A stretch of 64,000 bases of DNA from Endothia cerciana (lineage: Eukaryota > Ascomycota > Sordariomycetes > Diaporthales > Cryphonectriaceae). Under the pieces are notes generated by a model. It saw only the letters and a list, made by a program, of their open reading frames with translations, made no database searches and was not told where the DNA came from. This document shows, piece by piece, positions 31,490-41,747 of the stretch. The DNA lies in contig JALRMH010000001.1 of assembly GCA_026119935.1 (NCBI GenBank), forward strand, positions 1,798,001-1,862,000, read 5' to 3'. The position numbers and the translations under genes were made by a program. Position 1 is the stretch's first letter, and the number at the start of each line of letters is the position of its first letter.

Positions 31490-32939
31490 GATGTTGAGAA
31501 ACTATCTTGGGTGCGAGATCTTCTTAAAAGAGCGCAGAAGGGTTGACGGTTGTATGTATGTGTGTATGGATGGGCGGGGGGGAGGGGGTTGTTGTCAAGA
31601 AGGAGGTTGACGATGACCCTCGTGTAACGTTCAACACTTGGTGATCTCGACTGAAGGTGGTCGGGTCGAATTGAAGATTGACCTTCTGGTGAGGAGGGAA
31701 GGAAGAAGGATGGAAACAAGATGGAGACGGCGGGACCATCGTGAAGATCTTATAACCACGAGGGTGGCCTTATTGAGGGTGCTATTGAGGTTGGAGTGCC
31801 TATTCAGAACAATAAACTCAATAGGCCCTCCTCAATAGAGCCACCCACCACCATTGCTGATTCGGCCCTTCACGTGCCGGCCTTCGCCGAACTTCCGTTC
31901 CCCTCGCAAGGCTCAATTGAAGGAAGGGTTCAATAGAGGAGAAAGCGCTCTTGTCGGGCGCGACAGACTTCCATTGGGATGTTGCCGTCTCGTTGATTGA
32001 CCGTTGAGATGCTGAAGGCTGCCTATTCAGGGCCCGAATAGGAACGTCACGCAGCAAAGGCCAGAAATACTCGGAGGCGGTGGTACAAAGACTTTAGTCA
32101 AAGACCTGATGGTAGGCCCATCCAGGCCGAGCCTCGACGATGCGGGTCGTATGAACTTGTGTCGATGTTTCCCCCGCTGCCATGGTTCGTGGTCGAGGGG
32201 GTGGCTCCCATCGGCAGCAAGTCCGAGAAGGAGAGTCAAGTTCAGGCCTCCTTGGGATCTATCCATAAAGACGAGGGCCAGGTCCTTTATTCGAAAGGGC
32301 GGAAGACCCAACCTCTGGCGGGGTGACCGCTGCCTGGTTGGGTCTTGAAGTTCTATTCAGGACCGAATTAGGAAAGACTCCAAAGGAGGTCGATGGGGCG
32401 GGGGCCAACCGCCAGGGTCGCAACAAGCCAGGCGCCCATGCATCTCATACGAAGGGGAATAACCCCACCCCTGAAGGTCTCGTTTGTGGATGACCTGGAT
32501 CACGGTCTGGGTAATTAGGGCTGTTGGAAATTCGAAACTGGCGGGACTGTCAGCCAAGCTCGTCTCAAGGTGAGGAATTTCAGCTTTAGCTTCTCGTTAC
32601 TAGCCAAAGGCCGATAATTACTATCCTCGGTGCCTTATCCGCTGAAGACATAATTTCACCACGGCATAATTTTGTCACATAACCACGGGGTCGTCCAGAC
32701 CGCTGGTAGAGTAGCCGGCCGTCTCGAAGCGTAAAGCTGTCAAGGATGGCTCAGTGAAAGACAACCCAAGCCAAAACTGGGTCTGAACAGCGCCGTCATG
32801 AGGCACCTGAGCCCGAGAGGCTTCTACAGGGGACAAAGGTCACCTGCAAGAAGCACCTCCAGTCTGAAGTGCGAATTATGCGGGCGTGTCCCCCCCCACC
32901 CCCCCCCCAAATCTCCCCTCCCCCGATCTTCGCACCAGC
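31490..32939. other. Intergenic region with short inverted repeats
   Basis: No gene supported. An imperfect inverted repeat pairs 31762-31777 with 31831-31846. A perfect 7-bp-arm palindrome (CCTATTC...GAATAGG) occupies 32022-32042, and related CTATTCAG sequences recur near 31800 and 32352. This may be the remnant of a small non-coding transposon, but no boundaries are clear. A C-rich run lies at 32889-32909. Confidence 0.5.
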
Positions 32940-34046
32940 TCAGTTGTCCACATAAAATGCCCTCAGCAGCCTCTCCGCGAACAGCGAGATCGCAAGCTTC
33001 CCGCAGTCCAGCACCCCGTCCATGGCGATGAAGGGGTGTGGCTGGCCCCTCATGGTCGTGACCCTCGTGCTGGTCCTGCCCGCCGCGACCAGCTTCGCGG
33101 CGAACTCCTCGCCCTCGGTCCGCAGGACGTCCAGCTCGCCCAGCACGACCTCCGCCGGCGGCAGGCTCGCCCAGTCGCCCGCCCAGAAGATGGGGCTCGC
33201 CTCCGGGTGCGGCCAGTCCCTCTCGTCCGGCAGGTAGTGGCGCCGGTACCACATCATCTTGGGCGGGGGCAGCGCGGGGACGAACTCGTTCTCCCGCCAC
33301 GAGGCCTTGGTCCCGGGCGAGGCGGTGTTGTCGGTCACGGGGACGGAGAGCAGCTGCGCGAGGAAGGCGATCCCGAGCTCGGGCCTGTCGGCGGCCCGCT
33401 GGCACACGACCGCCGCGAGGTTCCCGCCGGCCGACGAGCCGCCAGCGGCGAGCCTGGTGGTGTCGATGCCGAGGAGGTCCCTCCCCGGCCCCTTGGCGGC
33501 CCACAGCACAGCCTCCCAGGCGTCCTCGACCGCGGCAGGGAAAGGGTCCTCGGGGGCGAGCCTGCAGTGGTGGTGTTAGCGCACACAGCACACACGCCCT
33601 CATGATCAGGGCCGGGAGAGGGAGCCACCCGCCCACCTGTAGTCCACGTTCACCACCACGCAGTTCGCCCGCCCGCACAGGTTGGTGGCGATCACGTTCT
33701 CCGTGGAGATGTCGCCCAGGACCCAGCCGCCGCCGTGGTAGTACATGAGGCACGGCCACCCCTCCGCAGGCCTCCTGCCCGCGGGCGTGAACAGGCGGAG
33801 CTTGATGTCCGGGCCACTGCTCTCCGTACGCGGGATCGAGACGTCCTGTGCCTTCGCGACGGGGTATAACGGGCCGGCGCCGGGGATCAGGGTGCCGCTG
33901 GTCCTGGATGCCCCGACCGGCTGCAGGTGGACCTGCTGCTTGTCTATGATGTGCTCGTTGTAGAACTGGGCATAGTCGAGGGCCAGGCGGGGCACCACGG
34001 AGGGGTGGAGGGGGTAGGGAGGCTGCGGGCCAGGCTCGTCGGCCAT
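32940..34046 (-). CDS. Alpha/beta hydrolase, hormone-sensitive-lipase-type esterase, 343 aa
   Basis: Exons 34046-33637 and 33561-32940, with a 75-bp intron. The enzyme hydrolyses short-chain carboxyl esters or related small substrates; no natural substrate can be named. The HSL family marks are present: oxyanion-hole motif HGGGWVLGD in exon 1, VDYRLAPE spanning the splice junction, the nucleophile Ser180 in GGSSAGGN, the Asp region LGELDVLRTEGEEFA and the His region RGQPHPFIAM. There is no signal peptide, so it is probably cytosolic. The ATG at 34046 (ACCATGGCC on the minus strand) gives a normal length; an upstream in-frame extension is Arg/Pro-rich and unlikely. Confidence 0.9.
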
Positions 34047-34944
34047 GGTGCTGGTGTCACTGCTGGATGGCGGGCGGTCTGCGTCTGCGAGGTTGGCCAG
34101 GCTGCCACAGGATCGTGTGGGCCGGGGTGGGAGGGCGTGCGGGCCGTGTGGTTCGTGCGACAAGGTCCTCGTGAAGCGTGAGAGTCTTAGTCCGACACAG
34201 CCATCTACATGGTGCTGCCCTGCCTTTATCAAAAAGCCACCCGATACGGAGGGCAGGGCACGAGGTCAGAGCCCGGATTCCGATGCCGGTGAAGAGTGGG
34301 TCTGCCGGTGGTGACCGGAGCCGAGCCGGTGCCTGAGTTGTCAATTGTCACCTTTGCAATGTGTCCATCTTCCTAAGCCCTTCTCATACATATACATGAC
34401 ACAGCGGGGTGGACGGGGCGCCCACCCCACCCAGAGGGTTCACCCCGCGCCGGGTAGACTGGTGTTGCCCGCCATCTCAGCCCACGAGCCTGTCCCCGTG
34501 ATCAGCTCCCGTGGAGGCCCGACTCGGTCCATGGCCCGGGTCTGTGTGGGCAGGGTGTGTGGCCGGCGCATGCGTGTTGTGTGCAGGCGTCCAACCCTAC
34601 CCTTTGAGACGTAGGGTTATCACGCCCAGGCTGGTGTTTGACGGCTGCGGTGATGAGAGCTACGTTACCTCTGGACGACGGGTCTGATCAGCATCGCCAA
34701 CCCAAAAAGGCCACAGGGCGAGATCCCCTCCCCATATGGGGTAGTAGCCCCGCATGCGGCCTCGTCGAGCCTCTACCGCGAGCGAGGCAATCCGACTGAT
34801 GTCCTGACACCGACCGATTCGGCTACGAAGGGGGAATCCGTCGAAACAAACGCCAACCGAAGGATGATGCCAGCGAGGACGCAAGCCAGGGGTGGTGCGC
34901 TGAGCCTCACGACGGTCAGTGAGAGGTCATCATCCTTATTTTCT

Positions 34945-34988
<44 letters not shown>

Positions 34989-35708
34989 ATGATGCTTCGG
35001 TGTTGGCTCCGGTCTTTGGTCCGGAATGTGGGCCCCGTCTGCCGGAGGACGGCACGGAACGGTTACGACCGCCGGATCGCGGAGATGGGGATGAATATAC
35101 ACACACGGGTAGAAACAAACCCTCCTCGTCGAATCCGTCTCATTCTCGTGGATGCCAGGAGCCCCCCCTGCCGGTGAGGTGCTGCGTAATATGTACCACA
35201 TAGTACATGCAAATGTACATATACCACACCGTACATACTTACCTGGTCTATCAGGGATGCTTAGCGATTCCTCCTGATCATCACCGGCTCATGCTGAAGT
35301 TCACCGAAAGATAAGGCGGGCCCCCGCCGGCGGCGAGGGGCTCGGCAGCGCTTAATCACGATAAGGGGCATATGTACGTTATGCAGCCCTCCCATGTCGA
35401 GGATTCTCCTTATCCGGTCGTTACATTCGGTACCCTGCCCCCGACCTCCCTCACTATCACGTTGCAGGAGCCGGACCGGCCTCGATAGAACTGTAACTGT
35501 AAGTCCGGCGCCTGCAGCCCGTCCGTCTCCCCGCGTCCTCACTCATCCTCATCCTCAGGCTCGTCCTCAGGCTCGTCCTCAGGCTCACCCATCCGCGCCG
35601 TATATCCTGCCTGGGGCTTACGCGAAGTCATAGGCCGCACCCAGCAGTCTGCCCCGGAGTCTTCCCCCCGGGCGCGCCTGTTGAAATCCCTCAAAAGGGC
35701 CCAGTGAG
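34047..35708. other. Intergenic region between divergent genes
   Basis: No gene supported. It contains a (CGT)n microsatellite at 34954-34985, a CCTCAGGCTCGT-type tandem repeat at about 35554-35588, and the promoters of the esterase and of the following transporter. Confidence 0.55.
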
Positions 35709-37301
35709 ATGACCGCCCGCCCAGGAGACGTCACCATGGAGGCCGGACCCCTTCCAAAGGAGGACGTCGACGTCGGCGATGTCGAGAGCTCGACCAACGG
35801 CGAGGGCCACGTGGTCGCGGACACAGCCCGCGTCCTGGACCACGAGGCAGAGGTGAGGCTCTGCCGCAAGTTCGACGTCCGCATCCTGCCGGTCCTGGCA
35901 TGCATGTGTAAGTCACTCCGGCGCGGCCCGCGGGATATGATGTGGCGGTGGAAGCTGAGAACCCCCCCTCGCCTCCCAGACCTCTTCAACGCCCTCGACA
36001 AGGGAAACCTGGGCAACGCCAAGACCGCCGGGCTGACGGACGACCTGGGCTTCGAGTCGAACCAGTACAACATCATCGTCTCCATCTTCTTCGTGCCCTA
36101 CGTCCTGTGCGCGCCGCCGTTCGCCATGCTCGGCAAGAAGTACGGCGCGCAGCGGGCCCTGCCCGTCATGATGTTCGGCTTCGGCTCCATGACCCTGTTC
36201 ATGGCCGCCGCGCAGAACTTCGGCGGCGTGTTCGCCATCCGCTTCCTCCTGGGCATGTGCGAGGGCGCCTTCTTCCCCACCGTCATCTACTACCTGACCA
36301 CCTTCTACCGCCGCGGCGAGCTCGCCCGCAGGCTGGCCCTGTTCTACGCCGCCAGCAACATCGCCAACGCCTTCAGCGGCCTGCTCGCCTTCGGCGTCTT
36401 CCAGATCCGCGGCTCGACGCTCGAGCCCTGGCGCTACCTCTTCCTCATCGAGGGCGCCGCCTCCGTCCTCTTCAGCCTGTTCGCCCTGTGGTACCTGCCC
36501 AGGTCCGCGGCCGAGGCGTCCTTCCTGGACGCCGGCGAGAAGGAGCTCGCCTTCTTCCGCGTCCAGACCGACTCGTCGTCCGTCGTGTCCGAGGCCTTCA
36601 ACCTCCGCGACGCGCTCAGGATCTTCCGCTACCCCTCGACCTACGCCTTCCTGGCCATCGAGGTCTGCCTCGGCGTCCCGCTCCAGTCCGTCACCCTCTT
36701 CCTCCCGCAGATCGTCGGCGCCCTCGACTACTCCACCGTCAAGACCAACCTGTACACCGTCGCGCCCAACGTCACGGGCGCCGTCATGCTGCTCCTCCTG
36801 GCCTTCAGCTCCGACCTGCTGCGCGTCCGCTTCCCCTTCATCGTCCTGGGCTTCGCCTTCACCTTCACCGGCTTCATCATCTACGCCTGCATCAGCGACG
36901 TCACCGCGCAGATCCACCTGGCCTACTACGCCACCTTCATGATGTGCTGGGGCACCTCGGCCCCCAGCGTCATCCTGTCCACCTGGTACAACAACAACGT
37001 CGCCCACGAGGGCCGCCGCATCACGCTGACGGCCGTCGGCGTCCCGCTGGCCAACCTGATGGGCCTGGTCAGCAGCAACATCTTCCTGGAGAAGCAGGCG
37101 CCCAAGTACGAGACCGCCCTCATCACCACCGCCATCTTCGGCGCCCTGGGCGCGCTCATCACCGCCCTGACGGGGCTTTTCATGATCTGGGACAACGCGA
37201 GGCGGAACCGGAGGGACGGTGTCAGGATCGACGCGCGGGATGTGCCGACCACGAGGCTGAGGGACGGGCCCAGCGTGCGCGAGTTCCGGTGGTTCCTGTA
37301 G
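35709..37301 (+). CDS. MFS transporter, allantoate/vitamin permease (ACS) family, 506 aa
   Basis: Exons 35709-35907 and 35980-37301. It belongs to the anion:cation symporter branch of the major facilitators (Dal5, Tna1, Vht1 relatives), which import organic anions such as allantoate, nicotinate, biotin or pantothenate. Marks are FDVRILPVLACMYLFNALDKGNLGNAK, RFLLGMCEGAFFPTVIYYLTTFYRRGELARR and EPWRYLFLIEGA. There are about twelve membrane helices and a cytosolic N-tail of about 60 residues. The 72-bp intron restores the MYLFNALDKGN block. It contains no in-frame stop, so an unspliced transcript would be read through. Substrate unknown. It converges on the sugar-transporter gene, 191 bp away. 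Confidence 0.9.
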   Translation: MTARPGDVTMEAGPLPKEDVDVGDVESSTNGEGHVVADTARVLDHEAEVRLCRKFDVRILPVLACMCKSLRRGPRDMMWRWKLRTPPRLPDLFNALDKGNLGNAKTAGLTDDLGFESNQYNIIVSIFFVPYVLCAPPFAMLGKKYGAQRALPVMMFGFGSMTLFMAAAQNFGGVFAIRFLLGMCEGAFFPTVIYYLTTFYRRGELARRLALFYAASNIANAFSGLLAFGVFQIRGSTLEPWRYLFLIEGAASVLFSLFALWYLPRSAAEASFLDAGEKELAFFRVQTDSSSVVSEAFNLRDALRIFRYPSTYAFLAIEVCLGVPLQSVTLFLPQIVGALDYSTVKTNLYTVAPNVTGAVMLLLLAFSSDLLRVRFPFIVLGFAFTFTGFIIYACISDVTAQIHLAYYATFMMCWGTSAPSVILSTWYNNNVAHEGRRITLTAVGVPLANLMGLVSSNIFLEKQAPKYETALITTAIFGALGALITALTGLFMIWDNARRNRRDGVRIDARDVPTTRLRDGPSVREFRWFL

Positions 37302-37492
37302 GAGGGGTTGATAACCTTGGCTGCTGCTGGAGGGGGGGGTCTGTCTGAGCGGAGGCGCACCAAAAGACCCGGACGGCTAATGGCCTCTTAACATGTTTTC
37401 AGATTGCAAAAGATTAGACCTAATAGACTTCAACACTGACGGTCCACCTACGCCTCCTTCCCCCATCGCCCTCAGCAGCGTGGTCCCCAGTG

Positions 37493-39185
37493 CTATGGCT
37501 CGTCCTCGGCATCGTCGACCATGTCGCCCCGGAGCAGCTCCTGACGCTCGGGGGACCTTTCCTCCTGAGCCCCGCCGTGCTTCTCCTCGATGCCGAATAG
37601 GTATGCCATCTCCTCGAGGGTCTTTCCCCTTGTCTCCACTGCAGCACACAATTCTCGTCAGCAGAGACCTGTCCAGTTGCTTGGGGGGCCATCTCACGCC
37701 GCAGGGTGGTAGGCTCACCGAGGCAGTACCGCACAAACAGAAAGGCGAGGACGTTGATGGCGGCTAGTATGATGTAGAGACCCCATGAGATGGACGTCAC
37801 GATGGGCGGGGTAACCTGGGCCACGATGAAGTTGGATATCCAGAGCGATGCGGTGCATAGAGCATTACCTTTTGCCTGGCAGCCGTGTCAGCGAGGGCCC
37901 TCGCGGTGGGGCTGACCAGACGGCCACTCACCCTCAGCGGGATGGGGAATATCTCCGCCGCGTACGTCCAGGAGCCCGAGCTCCAGGACATGTTGAACGA
38001 CGTGAAGAACAGGAACGGGAACGCGATGATGGCATAGTTCCCCGGGTCGCCGGGGTGGCTCTCGGCACGCCGCTGCAGGAGCGCGATGCCGAGCAGCGCC
38101 ACGAACATGCCCACCAGCCCGAGCTGCAGCCACGTCTTCCGGCCCAGCCGGTCGAAGAAGAAGATGGGTATCCAGGCCGAGAGGAACAGGACGACGCCGA
38201 CCCCGCTCGTGGCCAGGTTCGCGACGGTGGGGTCGGTGATGCCGCCGTTCCTGAACAGCTGGGGCGTGTAGTAGAAGATGGCGTTGGTGCCCGTGACCTG
38301 CTGCAGGAACTGGACGCCCGCGCCCAGCAGCGTCACGCGCAGCACCGGCCCGCGGAACATGTCGGCCCAGCCGGCCCCGGCCCCGGCCAGCGCCGCGCCC
38401 GCCCGCTCCTCGGAGACGGTCTCGCGGATCACGCGCATCTCGGCCTCGGCGGCGCCCGCGCCGTGCAGCCTCGTCAGCACCTCGAGCGCGCAGTCGTACC
38501 GCTCCTGGGCGACCAGCCACCTCGGGCTCGGGGGCACCCAGCTGCTCCGCCAGCAGCCCAGGGCCATCAGCGCCGCGGGGAAGACCTGCAGGACCAGCGG
38601 GACCCGCCACCAGCCGTCGCCCGGCAGGAAGAAGCAGGCGTAGTCGACGAAGAACACCACCATCTCGGCGAAGCACAGGATCATCAGCTCGATCCCCACG
38701 ACCCGGCCCCTCAGGCTCGCGGGGCTGATCTCGCTGATGTACAGCGGCACGCCGGCCGCGAACGCCCCGATGCCCAGGCCGATGACGAAACGCCCCAGCG
38801 TCATCTGCGCCAGGCCGTACGAGGAGGCCTGCACGAGGGCGCCCACGATGGTGATGACGCTCGCCACGGACAGGGTCCTCTCGCGGCCATACGCGTCGGC
38901 CAGGCCCCCGACGAAGAGGGCGCCGAGGGCGCACGAGATGTTGTACACGCTGACGACGAAACCGACGGCCCAGTCGGAGGAGGGGCGCATGAGCGCGGTC
39001 CAGCGGTCGTCGGCGACGATCATGCCCATGGCACCTTGGTTCCAGCCGAAGAGGAAGCCCCCGAGGGAGACGAAGGCGGTCAGGGAGTAGACATAGCGCA
39101 GGTTCGGCGGGCGCGTGAGGCCTGGCTCGACGTCCTTGGGTGGCCGGATGGGCTTGGTCTGTTTGAGGCGGGTGAGGACCGCCAT
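37493..39185 (-). CDS. MFS sugar porter, 518 aa
   Basis: Exons 39185-37932, 37875-37719 and 37638-37493. Proton-linked sugar transporter of the hexose/pentose type with about twelve helices. Marks in order: GGFLFGWNQGAMG in helix 1, GGLADAYGRE, GRFVIGLGIGAFAAGVPLYISEISP with RGR, QFLQQVTGTNAIFYYTP (sugar-binding helix 7), DRLGRK, YAAEIFPIPLRAKGNAL and the final VETRGKTLEEM. Both introns (56 and 80 bp) sit where the protein pattern demands. The loop motif usually written PESPRW reads PPSPRW, with the Glu lost. Substrate cannot be assigned. Confidence 0.9.
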
Positions 39186-40414
39186 CGTGGTGATAGCCCT
39201 GAACAGTGGCGGGTGGAAGGACAGGAGCCCGTGGGTTACAGAGGTGGGAGCCGCGAGGGATATTTGTAACGTGAGTATCGTGTTGATCTCACCCCCGGGC
39301 GGGCTGAGGTCCTGAAGGGTCGAAGAGGTGAGGTTGCTGTCCCGGATCGACGAACCTCGTCACAAACCTCCTGCCAGACCGCCAGGGCCGCCTGAGCTGC
39401 CACGGTCGGATAGGGGCTGCTCGGGCTGCTTACTGGGGGCTGCTCAGGCGGATCTCCCCCAGAGCGGGAGCCCCACAGAGCCCTGATCATGTGGGGCGTC
39501 CAGGGGGTCAATCAGGCCCCCAGCACGGTAAAACCCTCCTAAGCACGCCCTGTGGTTTTTTGTTCTCACCTGACCCAGGCACCCCACCACCGCCCTGAAG
39601 CATGCTTTGTGCTTTGGTGCACTCCCTGGGGCCCCCTCTCGCTGTCAGATGCCTCATCGAGCCCGCCTCATCGAGCCCGCCTCATCGAGCCCGCGCCATC
39701 TCCCCATGTCTGATCGTCCGCACTCCAAATGGCAATCTGCGTCTCCTGAGGGAAGCCTGGCTTCTCACGCCCTCGCTCGCGAGTGTGAGGGTGTTGCGAT
39801 GTTAAAATGACACGGCCGTTTGGCGCGACTGGTCGGTCCAAACACCCGCGTTCTGGCTTGGGTTCGAGCGGGCGCCTGTGTTGATTGTCGCTGTCGGATC
39901 ACTCCTTGTGCCATAGGAGGTCTTGGTTCGGCGCTATGGAGACGGTAACCTGAGTCGAGAGACGCGGAGCCCGAGGCCGAAGCCCTCCTCTGATATTACA
40001 CGGGACGTGGTGGCGCTCGCGGTTCCGCTCTTCTGGCTGAAGTCGGCGGGAGGGCAGGCGTCCATTGGCTTTACACGAACTTGGCTCACGAGTAATAGTA
40101 AGTGACTATATATTGGATGCAACCAAGCGGCCAGTCTTGTGCATCTATGGCCATAATAGCCTGAATGCCAGACAGTTCTGGTGTTGGGTAGAAGCTTGAT
40201 GCCTATTTGGGTCCGTGGTTGGGTACTTATACCCTCATAAGAGAGACTCTGCACCGCGGGCCGTTGGCGTTCGTGTGATTGAGCCCATGCCGCATAAGAG
40301 GACGGACGGGCAGCCTCGGGGACGTATCTGAAAACATACCATCAGCCTAGGCTCTCCACATTGGTGCATCGGGGTCTTCTGCGCCCAAAACTGAGGCACC
40401 CGACGTCGGTAAAC
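39186..40414. other. Intergenic region
   Basis: No gene supported. A 14-bp direct repeat, CTCATCGAGCCCGC, occurs three times in tandem between about 39652 and 39694. Confidence 0.55.
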
Positions 40415-41747
40415 ATGATGCTGCTGGGAGGTACCCTCGGGCTGGGCTTCGCAGCCGTGGCCTGCGGTGCCGTAGTCAAGAATGGCTCGACCTGCACCGT
40501 CACTCCGCTGAACACGGGAAACACCAGTGACGATACGCCGCAGATTCTCAGTGCGTTCCAGCAGTGTGGCAGCAACGGTGCCATCAACTTCACAGAGGGC
40601 ACGTACAACATCCGCCAGGTCATGAACACGACCGGTCTCCAGAACTGTGACGTCTCCATCTACGGCACGTTCCTGTGGAGCGCCGACAACCTGCAGTACT
40701 GGATCTCCGACTCGATGTCGATCGTCTACGACGGCATCACCACGGCCTGGATGCTCGGCGGGACGAACGTCACGATGAGGGGGTACGGCAGGGCGCTCTT
40801 CAACGGCAACGGCCAGGCCTGGATGGATGCGAACCGCGACGGGAGCAACATGAAAGGCAGGCCGATCTCCCTGACGATCTGGGAGGGGACGAACGTCCTC
40901 GTCGACGGGATCACCTGGCGCCAGGCGCAATTCTGGCACACGTTCGTCGCTCACAGCCAGAACGTGACGATGACGAACCTCGACATGTCCACCACGTCGA
41001 ACTCCCAGTGGTCGGCGGTCAACACGGACGGGTTCGACAGTTGGAACTCCGCAGACGTGACGCTCAGGAACTGGACGGTGACATGTGGTGATGTGAGCCA
41101 ACACAGAAGCCGTGCGAGAGGAAAAAAAGAAAAAAGAAGATTTTTTTTTTTTTTTTTTTTTTTTTTCAAAGGGACACGCATACTGACTCGAGGCCCAGGA
41201 CTGCATCGCCGTGAAGGGCAACAGCTCCAACATCTTGGTACAGAACGTCACCTGCTACGAGAGCGGCTGTACGACCATCGGCTCCGTGGGGAACAACGCG
41301 GTCGATTTCGTCGATAACGTGCTCTTCGAGGACATCCGCTGTATGCACAGCTCCAACGCAGCCTGGATCAAGACGTACCCGGCCCAGAGCGGCCACGTCA
41401 AGAACATCACGTTCCGCAATTATGAGATACAGAGTGTCAACCAGCCAATATACGTTACCAGCTGCACCTACAGCTACAGCAACTGCGACAGCTCACGGCT
41501 GCCCATCACCGACGTGACGTGGGAGAACATCACCGGCACGAGCCAGTACGACGTCGCGGCGGCCCTGCACTGCAGCTCCGCGGTGCCGTGTCAGAATCTC
41601 ACTTTCAGCGGGATCAATATTAAGGCCGCGAGCGGCGGGCAGGACAAGGTGCTGTGTTCGAACATTGCGAACCAGGCGACGTCGGGCCTGAACTGCACGG
41701 GTACCTGTCCGGGGAGCTGGCCTCAGCAGTTATCTGGTAATCAATGA
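40415..41747 (+). CDS. Secreted glycoside hydrolase family 28 protein (polygalacturonase-like), 408 aa
   Basis: Exons 40415-41092 and 41199-41747. GH28 enzymes are right-handed beta-helix pectinases that hydrolyse galacturonan or rhamnogalacturonan. A signal peptide (MMLLGGTLGLGFAAVACG) precedes the domain. Catalytic-region motifs are NTDGFDSW and, across the splice junction, CGD/DCIAVKG, which supply the conserved Asp residues. The usual GHG motif, with its His, reads SGCTTIGSVG (about 248-257). The usual RIK reads WIKTYP. It therefore belongs to a divergent, probably exo-acting subfamily, or has altered activity. Many N-glycosylation sequons are present. The 106-bp intron contains a 26-nt T run. 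An ATG three bases downstream (40418) is an equivalent start. Confidence 0.85.
41141..41166 (+). repeat. Poly(T) tract, 26 nt, inside the GH28 intron
   Basis: Follows a purine-rich stretch; it ends about 30 nt before the 3' splice site. Confidence 0.95.

Noticed and set aside
29930..31546. 538-codon open frame on the plus strand opposite the pheromone gene
   Set aside because: It is the antisense shadow of the repeat array. Its protein is low-complexity and lacks a signal or domain, while the minus strand has a signal peptide, Kex2 sites and perfect pheromone units.
35913..37348. Long open frames opposite or out of frame with the ACS transporter
   Set aside because: They are compositional shadows of a GC-rich gene; the translations are Arg/Gly/Glu-rich with no motifs.
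37848..39269. Long plus-strand frame opposite the sugar porter
   Set aside because: Antisense shadow; the minus strand holds all sugar-porter motifs and correct splice sites.
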